NCBI RefSeq assembly: GCF_003261635.1
Contig: NZ_QFXK01000030.1
Span: forward strand, 1 to 64,000
Direction of reading: 5' to 3'
Length of the DNA stretch: 64,000 bases
DNA from: Kribbella monticola
Lineage (GTDB): Bacteria; Actinomycetota; Actinomycetes; Propionibacteriales; Kribbellaceae
Position numbers and translations under genes: made by a program. The notes under the pieces are model-generated. The model worked only from the letters and a program-made list of their open reading frames with translations. It ran no database searches and was not told the DNA's origin. Shown here piece by piece: positions 53,728 to 62,026 of the stretch. Position 1 is the stretch's first letter, and the number at the start of each line of letters is the position of its first letter.

Positions 53728-55185
53728 ATGGGGCAGAGCGAGGTTGTCATCGTGGGGTCGGGGATCGCCGGGTTGTGTATGGGGATCAAGCTCCGGCAGG
53801 CCGGGTGTGAGGACTTCGTCATTCTCGAGAAAGCCGATGAACTCGGCGGCACGTGGCGGGACAACACGTATCCGGGGTGCGCGTGCGACATCCCGTCGTA
53901 CCTCTACTCGTTCTCGTTCGAGCCGAACCCGCACTGGACCAGGATGTTCGCCCCCTGGAACGAGATCCTTGCGTACTTGAAGCACTGCGCGGAGAAGTAC
54001 GGCATCGCCGACAAGATCCGGTACGGCGCGGAGGTGACCGAAGCCGCCTTCGACGAGACCACCGGGCGCTGGACCGTCACCGTCAACGGCGACGAGACGA
54101 TCGACACGCAGGCGCTGGTAGCCGGAGTCGGCAGCCTGCATCTGCCGAAGTTCCCCGAGATTCCCGGCCTCGATTCCTTCACCGGTACGACGTTCCACTC
54201 CTCGCAGTGGGACCACGAGCACGACTTCACCGGTCGCCGCGTCGCCGTTATCGGCACGGGCGCCTCGGCCATCCAGTTCGTCCCGCGGATCGCCGAACAG
54301 GTCGCCCACCTCGATCTCTACCAGCGCTCCGCCCCGTGGATCACCCCGAAGCCCGACCGCGCGATCGGCCCGCGGGAACGCGCCCTGCACGAACGGTTCC
54401 CGGTCGGCCAACGCCTGATCCGCAACGTCATCTACTGGGGTCTCGAAGGCCGCGGCGCGGGCCTGGCCGGCAACCCGAAGCTGATCAAAGGCCTCGAACT
54501 CCAGGCCAAACGCCACCTCCACAAGCAGGTGCCGGACCCCGTACTCCGGGCGAAGGTGACCCCGGATTACCAGATCGGCTGCAAGCGGATCCTCATTTCG
54601 AACGACTACTACCCGGCGATCGCCCGCGACAACGTCGACGTGATCACCACCGGCATCAGCCGGGTCACGCCGACCGGGGTCGTGACCGCCGACGGGGTCG
54701 AGCACCCGTGCGACACGATCGTGTTCGGCACCGGCTTCGAGGTGTCCGGCAACCTGACCAAAATCCGCATCCTCGGCAAGGACGGCGTCGATCTCGCCGA
54801 CACCTGGAAGCAGGACGGCATCGGCGCCCACCTCGGCATCACGGTCGCCGGCTACCCGAACCTCTTCCTGCTGACCGGCCCGAACACCGGCCAGGGCCAC
54901 TCCTCGGTGGTGTTCATGGTCGAGGCCCAGGTGCGGTACGTCATGCAGGCTCTCGACCTGCTCCGGCGCCGCGGCGCGACGTACGTCGAGGTCCGGGACG
55001 AGGTCCAGCAAAGGTTCGTCAGCACCGTCCAGGAGGAGCTCCGCGGGACGGTCTGGCAGTCCGGCTGCAACAGCTGGTACCTCGACGCCCAGGGCCGCAA
55101 CTCGACCATCTGGCCCGACTTCACCTTCACCTACTGGCGCAGAACCCGCCGCCTGAACCCAGCCGACTTCGTCCTGGTCCACTGA
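53728..55185 (+). CDS. Flavin-containing monooxygenase, Baeyer-Villiger type
   Basis: A 485-residue two-dinucleotide-domain flavoprotein: FAD motif VVIVGSGIAGLCMGIKL, GGTWRDNTYPGCACDIPS, the BVMO fingerprint FTGTTFHSSQWD (F-x-G-x-x-x-H-x-x-x-W-D), NADPH motif VAVIGTGASAIQF, and FGTGFEVSGNL. It should use NADPH and O2 to convert ketones to esters or oxidise heteroatoms. ATG 53728. Confidence 0.93.
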   Translation: MGQSEVVIVGSGIAGLCMGIKLRQAGCEDFVILEKADELGGTWRDNTYPGCACDIPSYLYSFSFEPNPHWTRMFAPWNEILAYLKHCAEKYGIADKIRYGAEVTEAAFDETTGRWTVTVNGDETIDTQALVAGVGSLHLPKFPEIPGLDSFTGTTFHSSQWDHEHDFTGRRVAVIGTGASAIQFVPRIAEQVAHLDLYQRSAPWITPKPDRAIGPRERALHERFPVGQRLIRNVIYWGLEGRGAGLAGNPKLIKGLELQAKRHLHKQVPDPVLRAKVTPDYQIGCKRILISNDYYPAIARDNVDVITTGISRVTPTGVVTADGVEHPCDTIVFGTGFEVSGNLTKIRILGKDGVDLADTWKQDGIGAHLGITVAGYPNLFLLTGPNTGQGHSSVVFMVEAQVRYVMQALDLLRRRGATYVEVRDEVQQRFVSTVQEELRGTVWQSGCNSWYLDAQGRNSTIWPDFTFTYWRRTRRLNPADFVLVH

Positions 55186-55187
55186 CT

Positions 55188-55229
55188 CCCGTACTGCGAA
55201 CTCAGGAACGCCCGTACTGCGAACTCAGG
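55188..55229 (+). repeat. 19-bp direct repeat after the monooxygenase gene
   Basis: CCCGTACTGCGAACTCAGG occurs twice, at 55188-55206 and 55211-55229, with a 4-base spacer. No gene seen in 55186-55366. Confidence 0.7.
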
Positions 55230-55366
55230 CGGCCCGGGGTTGGCGTCGGGGTTGTCCCGGGCGACCGGAGGATGAGCGGCCGCCTGCCCGGCTACGACCA
55301 TGGGATGAGCCGAAGACCGGTCTTCAGGCCGATGTGATCCGGGCCGGCCGACGGCACTCTTGAGGC

Positions 55367-55462
55367 ATGAACCTGATCCAGATCCTCAGCGCGGTCGCCA
55401 TCGTCGCCGGCGTACTCGTCACGGCCCTGATCGCGATCGTGCCGTCCGTCGTCGACCGCTGA
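55367..55462 (+). CDS. 31-residue single-TM microprotein (copy 1)
   Basis: MNLIQILSAVAIVAGVLVTA followed by LIAIVPSVVDR: one uninterrupted hydrophobic helix with a short polar C-terminus. The second copy 319 bases downstream shares the pattern (LQIL-x4-IV-x-G-x-LVT-x-LIAIVP-x-VVDR), which argues strongly that both are translated genes. The upstream DNA is also similar (CCGATGT, then CTCTTGAGGC before ATG versus CTCTTGAAGT). No strong Shine-Dalgarno. Likely an inner-membrane microprotein acting as subunit, regulator or type I toxin-like peptide; function unknown. Confidence 0.68.
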   Translation: MNLIQILSAVAIVAGVLVTALIAIVPSVVDR

Positions 55463-55521
55463 CCCCACCCCGAACCCCGACGTCCGGCCCACTGGCGCCC
55501 GGAGCCGACGTCCGGAACAGG

Positions 55522-55561
55522 AACGTCCGCAGAGTCCGTTCCCCCTGGCTCTGCGGACGTT
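55522..55561 (+). terminator. Terminator between the two microprotein genes
   Basis: Stem AACGTCCGCAGAG (55522-55534) with CTCTGCGGACGTT (55549-55561), 14-base loop, followed by a T-rich stretch (GTGCATTTAATTGCTTTAAG). Confidence 0.8.
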
Positions 55562-55685
55562 GTGCATTTAATTGCTTTAAGCAACAGAAGTAGTAGGCCA
55601 GGGCAACGATCTACGATCGCGGGAGGACGCCGGAACCGATCCGGGGACCGATGTCCGGACGCCATCGCCGAAGGACTCTTGAAGT

Positions 55686-55781
55686 ATGGAAATCCTTCAG
55701 ATCCTTGGTACAGCAGGCATCGTGCTCGGCATCCTCGTCACGATCCTGATCGCCATCGTCCCCACCGTCGTCGACCGCTGA
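55686..55781 (+). CDS. 31-residue single-TM microprotein (copy 2)
   Basis: MEILQILGTAGIVLGILVTI followed by LIAIVPTVVDR. Same length as copy 1 and about two-thirds identical to it, ending in the same VVDR-stop. Codon differences are mainly synonymous or conservative, as expected under protein-level selection. The gap between 55185 and 55858 thus holds two separately terminated microgenes. Confidence 0.68.
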   Translation: MEILQILGTAGIVLGILVTILIAIVPTVVDR

Positions 55782-55857
55782 CCAGCGCCGCGCTGCTTGC
55801 CGACCGCCGGCGGTCGCCTCACCGGTCGCGTCGCCGGTCGCTGGTCCCGCCGACGAT

Positions 55858-57240
55858 TCAGTCGATCGAGAGGTGGGCGAGCAGGTCCTGGCGGGTGAGT
55901 ACGCCGACCGGCTTGCCGTCGTCCAGCACCATCAGCGCGTCGCGACCCTCGAGCAGCTCGACCGCCTTCGCGACCGGTTCCCCCGCGCCGAGAGACGGCA
56001 GCGCCGGGTCCATGTGCATCTCGACCATGTCGGCCAGCCGCGCCTGGCCGGAGTACAGGGCGTCCATCAGCGTCCGCTCCGACACCGCCCCGGCCACCTC
56101 GGCCGCCATCACCGGCGGCTCCGCCCGGACGACGGGTACCTGCGATACGCCGTACTCGCGGAGGATCTCGATCGCCTCGGCGATCGTCTCGTGCGGGTGG
56201 GTGTGCACCAGCGGCGGCATGCTGCCGTCCTTGCCGGCCAGCACCTGGCCGAGCGTCGTCCCCTGCCGCGCGTGCGCGAGGAACCCGTACTGCGCGAGCC
56301 AGTCGTCGTTGAACACCTTGGTCAGGTAGCCACGGCCGCCGTCGGGCAGCAGCACCACGATCACGGCGTCGGGGTCATCGAGCTCCTTGGCCAGCCGGAT
56401 CGCCGCGGCCGCCGCCATCCCGGCCGAACCGCCGACCAGCATCGCCTCTTCACGCGCCAGCCGCCGGGTGACCGCGAACGACTCCGCGTCGGAGACCTCG
56501 ATGATCCGGTCACAGATCGTCTTGTCGTACGTCTCGGGCCAGAAGTCCTCGCCGACACCCTCGACCAGGTACGGCCGGCCGGAGCCGCCGGAGTACACGG
56601 ATCCCTCCGGGTCGGCGCCGATGATCTGGACGCGACCGCCGGAGACCTCCTTGAGGTACTTGCCGGTGCCGCTGATCGTGCCGCCGGTGCCGACGCCCGC
56701 GACGAAGTGGGTGATCTTGCCCTCGGTCTGTTCCCAGAGCTCGGGGCCGGTCGACTCGTAGTGCGAGATCGGGTTGTTCACGTTGGCGTACTGGTTCGGC
56801 TTCCAGGCGCCTTCGATCTCCCGGACGAGCCGGTCGGAGACGTTGTAGTACGAGTCGGGGTGCTCCGGCGCGACCGCGGTCGGGCAGACGACCACCTCGG
56901 CGCCGTACGCCTTGAGCACGTTGCGCTTGTCCTCACTGACCTTGTCCGGGCAGACGAAGACGCACTTGTAGCCCTTCGCCTGGGCCACCATCGCCAGCCC
57001 GACGCCGGTGTTGCCGGAGGTCGGCTCGACGATCGTGCCGCCCGGCTTGAGCTCGCCGGCTGCCTCGGCCGCCTCGATCATCCGGACCGCGATCCGGTCC
57101 TTCACCGAGCCGCCGGGGTTGAAGTACTCGACTTTGGCGAGCACGAGCGGCTTGGCGCCGTCGGTCGTCTTCGTCAGCCGCACGAGCGGGGTGTTACCGA
57201 CCAGGTCCAGGAGTGAGTTCACATAGCGCACGAATCTCAC
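55858..57240 (-). CDS. cbs: Cystathionine beta-synthase with tandem CBS domains
   Basis: A 460-residue PLP enzyme making cystathionine from serine and homocysteine. PLP lysine in FNPGGSVKDRIA (Lys47), SGNTGVGLA, and GVGTGGTISGTGKYL for phosphate binding. A C-terminal pair of CBS domains (~335-460; ETIAEAIEILREYGVSQVPVV, VGVLTRQDLLAHL) suggests nucleotide/SAM control. No heme-binding N-terminal region. GTG 57240, with in-frame GTGs at 57231 and 57222; the start is uncertain. Together with the MetB-like enzyme it forms reverse transsulfuration. Divergent from an SGNH hydrolase, as in mycobacteria. Confidence 0.94.
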   Translation of the reverse strand: MRFVRYVNSLLDLVGNTPLVRLTKTTDGAKPLVLAKVEYFNPGGSVKDRIAVRMIEAAEAAGELKPGGTIVEPTSGNTGVGLAMVAQAKGYKCVFVCPDKVSEDKRNVLKAYGAEVVVCPTAVAPEHPDSYYNVSDRLVREIEGAWKPNQYANVNNPISHYESTGPELWEQTEGKITHFVAGVGTGGTISGTGKYLKEVSGGRVQIIGADPEGSVYSGGSGRPYLVEGVGEDFWPETYDKTICDRIIEVSDAESFAVTRRLAREEAMLVGGSAGMAAAAAIRLAKELDDPDAVIVVLLPDGGRGYLTKVFNDDWLAQYGFLAHARQGTTLGQVLAGKDGSMPPLVHTHPHETIAEAIEILREYGVSQVPVVRAEPPVMAAEVAGAVSERTLMDALYSGQARLADMVEMHMDPALPSLGAGEPVAKAVELLEGRDALMVLDDGKPVGVLTRQDLLAHLSID

Positions 57241-57308
57241 TGTATGGGACAGCGCGTCGTTCCCCTATTTTCGCTTGCTTCGAGATCACAGCGTGTAATC
57301 CTTGACCT

Positions 57309-58358
57309 ATGAGCAAGCGGGGTGGTGGGGCGAAGGATTCAGGACGAGTCCGGGCCGCGAAGCGGCTGGCCCAGGCCGCAGCGCTCGGAGGCGGAGGCCT
57401 CGGCCTCATCGGAGCCATGCTGTACGGCGTACTGAGCGCGGAAGCCGAGTATGCCAAGCGTCTGATCGGCCCGATGCGGTACTACCCCACCCGCGGTGAC
57501 GGCTTGTACGGCCGCTACTCAGGGCACCCGATCACGCTGGCGATGATCGGCGACTCGAGCGCCGCCGGGTATGGCACCTCGTCGCCGGACGAGACCCCCG
57601 GCGTACTGCTGGCGAGCGGCCTCGCCGAGCTGGCGAAACGACCGGTCCGGCTGGTCGACGTGTCCAAGACGGGCGCGAAGTCGATCGACCTCGCCGGCCA
57701 GGTGGACTCCGCTCTGCAGGCCGGCCCGCACGTGGCCGCGATCCTGATCGGCGTCAACGACGTGAAGGCCCAAGTGCCGCCGTCCCAATCGGTCCGCCAG
57801 CTCGACCTCGCCGTACGCCGGTTGCGCGCCGCCAACTGTGAGGTCGTCGTCGGCACCTGCCCTGATCTGGGTGTCGTCCGGCCGATCATGCCGCCGCTGC
57901 GCCAGGTGGCGCGCACGTGGAGCCAGCGACTGGCCGCGGCCCAGACGATCGCGGTCGTCGAGGCCGGCGGACGGACCGTCTCGATGGGCTCACTTCTCAG
58001 CGAGGCCTTCCGGACGAATCCGTCGATGTGGGGACCGGACAACTTCCACCCCTCGGTGACGGGCTACGCAGCCGCCTCGGCCGCGCTGCTGCCGTCGGTC
58101 GCCGCTGCGGTCGGCGTCGGCATCGAGTCCTTCACGCATCCGGAGTCGTTCCGCGGCGAGGCAGTGCTGCCGATCGCCGAAGCCGCAGTACAGGCTGCCC
58201 GCACAGCCGGCACCGAGGTCGCGGCAGCCCAGGTAGCCGGCAACGAACGCGGCCCCCGAGGCCGCTGGGTCCAACTCCGCCACCGCCGCCGCCACCCCAA
58301 ACCCGAAGTAGCCCGAATCGAAGAACCCGACGGCACCCCCATCCCGGTCGGCAACTAA
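57309..58358 (+). CDS. SGNH/GDSL hydrolase, membrane-anchored
   Basis: A 349-residue esterase/lipase-like protein. N-terminal signal anchor (ALGGGGLGLIGAMLYGVLSA). Block I AMIGDSSAAGYG (Ser83), block III ILIGVNDVKAQ (Asn), and block V DNFHPSVTGYA (Asp/His) give a full catalytic set. C-terminal ~60 residues are Arg/Pro-rich and disordered. A conserved neighbour of cbs in actinobacteria (Rv1075c/Rv1077 in Mycobacterium tuberculosis). Starts 68 bases from the divergent cbs start. Confidence 0.92.
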   Translation: MSKRGGGAKDSGRVRAAKRLAQAAALGGGGLGLIGAMLYGVLSAEAEYAKRLIGPMRYYPTRGDGLYGRYSGHPITLAMIGDSSAAGYGTSSPDETPGVLLASGLAELAKRPVRLVDVSKTGAKSIDLAGQVDSALQAGPHVAAILIGVNDVKAQVPPSQSVRQLDLAVRRLRAANCEVVVGTCPDLGVVRPIMPPLRQVARTWSQRLAAAQTIAVVEAGGRTVSMGSLLSEAFRTNPSMWGPDNFHPSVTGYAAASAALLPSVAAAVGVGIESFTHPESFRGEAVLPIAEAAVQAARTAGTEVAAAQVAGNERGPRGRWVQLRHRRRHPKPEVARIEEPDGTPIPVGN

Positions 58359-58373
58359 CCCCCGCGGTGAAAC

Positions 58374-58850
58374 GCCTGCGTGGTGCGGGTTCCTGCGCCT
58401 GACCTCACCCCTGCCACCCGCCTCGGCCCGTGAAACGCCTACCTGGTGGGAGATAGAGCGTCCCCAGCACCTCGCCTCCCCTCACCCGAGCCACCGGCCT
58501 CGACCCGCGAAACCTGCTGGAAGATCGTGCGTCCCCACTACCCCCGCCTTCCCTCACCCCCGCCATCCGCCTCGGGCAGAGAAGTCCTGCCTGTTGGGGG
58601 ATAGTGCGTCCTACTACCCCTCGCCCTCCCTCACCCCCCCGCCACCCGCTTCGGGCCGTGAACGCCTGCCTGTTGGGAGATCGTGCGTCCTACTACCCCT
58701 CGCCCTCCCTCACCCCCCCGCCACCCGCTTCGGGCCGTGAACGCCTGCCTGTTGGGAGATCGTGCGTCCTACTACCCCTCGCCTTCCCTCACCCCCGCCC
58801 CCCGCTTCGGGCCGAGAAACCCTGCCTGTTGGGAGATAGAGCGTCCGCTG
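58374..58850. repeat. Tandem array of about six to seven 79-bp units
   Basis: Units repeat at 70-79-base spacing, marked by the word GCGTCC near 58459, 58529, 58606, 58685, 58764 and 58841, each preceded by CCTGCCTGTTGGGAGAT-like sequence and followed by a C-rich CCCTCGCCCTCCCTCACCCC. The 5' units are most diverged; those at 58604-58760 are nearly identical. The whole 58359-58940 gap has no supported gene. No spacers, so it is not CRISPR. Confidence 0.85.
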
Positions 58851-58940
58851 AGCGATGACTTTCATGAAGAGGGGCTTGATTGCGGCGTTGTCGTGGTGCA
58901 CAGTCGATAACTACGCGATACCCGCTGACGGGAGGCGAAG

Positions 58941-59171
58941 ATGGGCTTGAACCACTCCGAGGAGACGCACCAACGTCTGGTGGAGAAGGTGCCCCAGTGC
59001 ACCGGGCGTGAGATGACAGAGTGGTTCAAACTGATGAACGACGGACCGTCGTTCCTGCGTTTCGACGACAGGGTGAGATGGCTTTCCAGCGAGTACGCCC
59101 TCGCTCACGGGCACGCCACAGCCATCGTCCACGAATACGACCTGGTCAAAGCGCACCGGCGAATGGGCTGA
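58941..59171 (+). CDS. DUF4287-type small protein
   Basis: A 76-residue protein: ETHQRLVEKVPQCTGREMTE, WFKLMNDGPSFLRFDDRVRW, LAHGHATAIVHEYDLVKAHR, the pattern of DUF4287. GGGAGGCGAAG stands before the ATG. Function unknown. Ends before a clear terminator. Confidence 0.85.
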   Translation: MGLNHSEETHQRLVEKVPQCTGREMTEWFKLMNDGPSFLRFDDRVRWLSSEYALAHGHATAIVHEYDLVKAHRRMG

Positions 59172-59197
59172 CGAGCCGAACAGGAGTCGAACTTTCA

Positions 59198-59235
59198 CGA
59201 AGGCCTGCCCTTTCAGGTGGAGGGGCAGGCCTTCG
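59198..59235 (+). terminator. Terminator after the DUF4287 gene
   Basis: Stem CGAAGGCCTGCCC (59198-59210) with GGGCAGGCCTTCG (59223-59235). Confidence 0.85.
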
Positions 59236-59277
59236 CTGTTCCCGCCAGACCGCCCGCTGTCCCCCGCCAGACCGCTC

Positions 59278-59376
59278 GACCATCCGCCCGCCGTACCGGA
59301 CAGACCACTCGACCATCCGCCCGCCGTACCGGACAGACCGCTCGACCATCCGTCCGCCGTAACCGACAGAACGGCC
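59278..59376 (+). repeat. 33-bp tandem repeat, three copies
   Basis: GACCATCCGCCCGCCGTACC recurs at 59278, 59311 and 59344 (third copy with substitutions), each followed by GGACAGACC. The word GTACCGGACAG resembles the ends of the 100-bp inverted-repeat element. It lies between two terminators and no gene covers it. Confidence 0.8.
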
Positions 59377-59384
59377 GGACGGCA

Positions 59385-59422
59385 GAAGGGGCCGACCCTC
59401 CGGCTGGAGGATCGGCCCCTTC
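59385..59422 (-). terminator. Terminator of the Bax-inhibitor-like gene
   Basis: Stem GAAGGGGCCGACCCTCC (59385-59401) with GGAGGATCGGCCCCTTC (59406-59422), one mismatch-like G-U position, 4-base loop. Confidence 0.85.
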
Positions 59423-59448
59423 AGTGCCTGTGAATCAGTGCCGCTCGA

Positions 59449-60288
59449 TCAGTTCCCGCGCAGGATGGCGAGGATCCGCAGCAGGTTCCAGTACAACCAG
59501 ACCAGCGTGACGGTCAGACCGAACGCGGCCCGCCACGCCTCGTTCTGCGGGGCTCCGGCGCGCACACCCTGCTCGATCATGTCGAAGTCGAGGATCAGGT
59601 TGAACACCGCCAGCCCGGCACCGATCGCCGCGAACAGCAGGCCCATCGCGCCCATCCCGGCGATCCCGGTACCGATGCCGAACAGGCTCAGCACCAGGTT
59701 GATCAGCACCACGCCGGCGAAGCCCATCGTCGCGACGACGACCATCCGGGTGAACCGCGGCGTGACCTTGATGTTGAAGTACTTGTACGTCGCGAGCGTC
59801 AGCCCCGCCGTCACCATCGTGGCCAGCACGGCCTGTACGACGATGGTCGGGTCGCCGACCCAGTTAGCGATGAACTTGCTGCCGATTCCGAGGAACGCGC
59901 CCTCGAGCACGGCGTACACCATCACCAGCGCAGGGTTGACCTTGCGCGAGAAGGACAACACCATCCCGATCACGAAGGCACCCAGCAGACCGGCAAGGAA
60001 CACCGGCGTGACCAGGCTGGTCGGGACCATCCACCACGACACCGCGGCGGCCGCGACGACCACACCCAGTGTCACGGCGGTCTTCACGATGACGTCGTCC
60101 AAGGTCATGGGTCGGCTGGCCGCCGGCGCGCCCTGGTACTGCTGCGGGGGCATACCGGGTCCGCCGTACTGGCCGGGCTGACCGTAGGGACCCGGTTGAC
60201 CGTACGGAGCCGCCCCGGGGTAAGCCTGGCCTTGGCCAGGCGCAAACGCACTCGACCGGTTCAGGACCGGGTTACTGCTCCTCTGCAT
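59449..60288 (-). CDS. Bax inhibitor-1/YccA family membrane protein
   Basis: A 279-residue protein. Residues 1-60 are a cytoplasmic Gly/Pro/Tyr/Gln-rich tail (PYGQPGPYGQPGQYGGPG); seven TM segments follow (from VIVKTAVTLGVVVAAAAVSW). The BI-1 C-terminal pattern NLILDFDMIEQGVRAGAP with acidic residues is the putative proton/Ca2+ sensor. Role in bacteria is ill-defined (Ca2+ leak channel or membrane protease partner). ATG 60288 has CAGGAGG at ideal spacing. Confidence 0.92.
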   Translation of the reverse strand: MQRSSNPVLNRSSAFAPGQGQAYPGAAPYGQPGPYGQPGQYGGPGMPPQQYQGAPAASRPMTLDDVIVKTAVTLGVVVAAAAVSWWMVPTSLVTPVFLAGLLGAFVIGMVLSFSRKVNPALVMVYAVLEGAFLGIGSKFIANWVGDPTIVVQAVLATMVTAGLTLATYKYFNIKVTPRFTRMVVVATMGFAGVVLINLVLSLFGIGTGIAGMGAMGLLFAAIGAGLAVFNLILDFDMIEQGVRAGAPQNEAWRAAFGLTVTLVWLYWNLLRILAILRGN

Positions 60289-60440
60289 GTCATCCTCCTG
60301 ATGACCCAACTGTCGACCCGCTGTGGGCCGTGGACCCGATACTACGGTCCCACCCTTAACAACGCCTGAGGATCAGCTAGGTGTTCCCCAACCGGAACCC
60401 GCCCCACGCAAACGGTTGCGCACGCCAACCAACTGGGTGC

Positions 60441-61004
60441 TCACCCCGCTTTTTCCACCCACTCCAACCGCTCCGGCGGCAGCGGCGGAGCCCCCAGATA
60501 CAGCCACCCGAACCCCCGCGCCCACTCCCGGCTCCCCGCCAATTGCCGAAGCGCCGTCCGGAACCCCTCAGCCCCCATCAGCTCCGCCAGCCGCCGATCC
60601 ACGCGCCGCATGAACCGCCGGTTCCAGACCGCCTCGTACCCGCTCCAAACCACCGGAATCGCCACCACAGTCACCGCGATCGCGACCGCCGCGCCCAGCA
60701 GGAAGTTCAGCAAGATCCCCATCGCCACGATCGGCACCCCGACGATCACCGGCAACACCGCCCGATGCTGCCGCAACCCCAGCTGCGCCATCACGTACTC
60801 CTGCAAAAACACCAGATCCAGCACCTCCCCCGGCAACGCAGCCCCCTCAGGCGTCACATACATCAACACCCCATCCGAACTCCGCGGCACCAGTACGATG
60901 TACCGCCCATCATCATCCGACTGCGCCCTGACCACCTTCGGCACCGGAAACCCAGCCCGAAACGCCATCCCCACAGCCCGCTGCTCAACCTCGTCATCCA
61001 CCAC
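60441..61004 (-). CDS. Hypothetical membrane protein
   Basis: A 187-residue protein: N-terminal soluble domain (to ~85; YIVLVPRSSDGVLMYVTPEG), a hydrophobic pair of TM helices (VLPVIVGVPIVAMGILLNFL, AVAIAVTVVAIPVVW) and a basic amphipathic C-terminus. Family not recognised. Start uncertain: adjacent GTGs at 61004 and 61001. Confidence 0.75.
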   Translation of the reverse strand: MVDDEVEQRAVGMAFRAGFPVPKVVRAQSDDDGRYIVLVPRSSDGVLMYVTPEGAALPGEVLDLVFLQEYVMAQLGLRQHRAVLPVIVGVPIVAMGILLNFLLGAAVAIAVTVVAIPVVWSGYEAVWNRRFMRRVDRRLAELMGAEGFRTALRQLAGSREWARGFGWLYLGAPPLPPERLEWVEKAG

Positions 61005-61189
61005 CGGCCAAGCATGACGGTCCGCACCTCACCCGGCCACCAGCTCCGGCGCGTCAACGCGCGATGCTGCCTTACCCCGTGGTTTTGACCAGCCACTTGC
61101 AGGTTGCTGCGGAACCGGAGCAGCGCCGTACTTGTATGGGCAAGTACGGCGCCGGGGCCAGCCAGAGGTGGTTCTTCCGGGCGGCCGGT

Positions 61190-61948
61190 TCAGGAGGTTG
61201 CGGGCTGGCCGGCGAGGGCGGCGCCTATCTGGTCGGCCAGGGCTACGGCGATCAGGCGTTGTTCGAGGTCGGGGCGGGTGATTCTGGCGGCTGCGGTGAG
61301 GAGGAAGCGGCCTCTCGGCGTACCGGCGTGTTGGACGACCAGTTCGATCTCGGCATTGGTGGGTAGCCCGTCTCGCTCGACCTTCAGCACCTGACCGCCT
61401 CGCGAGACGGAACCGTCATGGTTCAGCTGCGGCGCATGCGGTCGCTTGTCGCCGGCAACGAAACGCGCGCGATCGATCCGCAGTACTGCGACCAGCTCGG
61501 CCTCCACTTGCTCGATCAGGTCCTTCACCGAGGCGCCTTGCGCGGCCGCGTGGGATGCGGTCAGAACTCCGTCCAGGTAACCCTTCTGGCGACTCGCCCG
61601 AGCTTGTTGCCGACGGCCCCAGATCGCGATCTCGGTGACTGCGACACCGATCACGACGAGCAGAATCGTGGCCTCGATGTCGGCGCCGTCGTCGATGGTG
61701 AGCCGGTTGTACGGAGCGGTGAGGAAGAAGTCGAACCACACCGCACTTGAGACAGCAGCGACAACTCCAGCCGGCCTGATCCCGAACGACGCGACAGCGA
61801 CGATCAGCAGCACCAGCAACAACGCCGCATTGGCGTTGTCGAAACTGTTCCGGAACGGGCTCAGCACTGCGCAGACCACCAGCGGACCCAGTACGGCGCC
61901 GGTCAACACCTCGTTGCGGTAGGTAGTCACCTCCCCATTGATGCGCAC
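61190..61948 (-). CDS. DUF4118 (KdpD-like membrane domain) protein
   Basis: About 252 residues. Four TM segments like the KdpD membrane module, with the family block VWFDFFLTAPYNRLTIDD, then a coiled linker (RRQQARASRQKGYLDGVLTA) and a small GAF-like C-terminal domain. No histidine-kinase transmitter or KdpD N-domain is attached, so it is a truncated or specialised sensor. GTG 61948 is favoured; an upstream ATG at 61987 is possible. Confidence 0.85.
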   Translation of the reverse strand: MRINGEVTTYRNEVLTGAVLGPLVVCAVLSPFRNSFDNANAALLLVLLIVAVASFGIRPAGVVAAVSSAVWFDFFLTAPYNRLTIDDGADIEATILLVVIGVAVTEIAIWGRRQQARASRQKGYLDGVLTASHAAAQGASVKDLIEQVEAELVAVLRIDRARFVAGDKRPHAPQLNHDGSVSRGGQVLKVERDGLPTNAEIELVVQHAGTPRGRFLLTAAARITRPDLEQRLIAVALADQIGAALAGQPATS

Positions 61949-62026
61949 GACCGCCGCACTTTCAACGCTTCCGCCGCAACTCGGCACGCCTCCTCAAGAC
62001 CGGCCGATCGCCGTACGTTGTCTCCC

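Noticed and set aside
58374..58850. Possible CRISPR array
   Set aside because: Units are contiguous with no unique spacers, length 79 bp is wrong, and no cas genes are present.
58604..58910. Small Pro/Ser-rich ORFs within the 79-bp array
   Set aside because: They arise from the repeat itself, contain no domain, and lack ribosome sites.
59278..59376. Second CRISPR-like set of 33-bp repeats
   Set aside because: Only three units, directly adjacent without spacers.
60323..61088. Pro/His/Arg-rich plus-strand frames opposite 60441-61004
   Set aside because: Shadow frames of a minus-strand membrane-protein gene.
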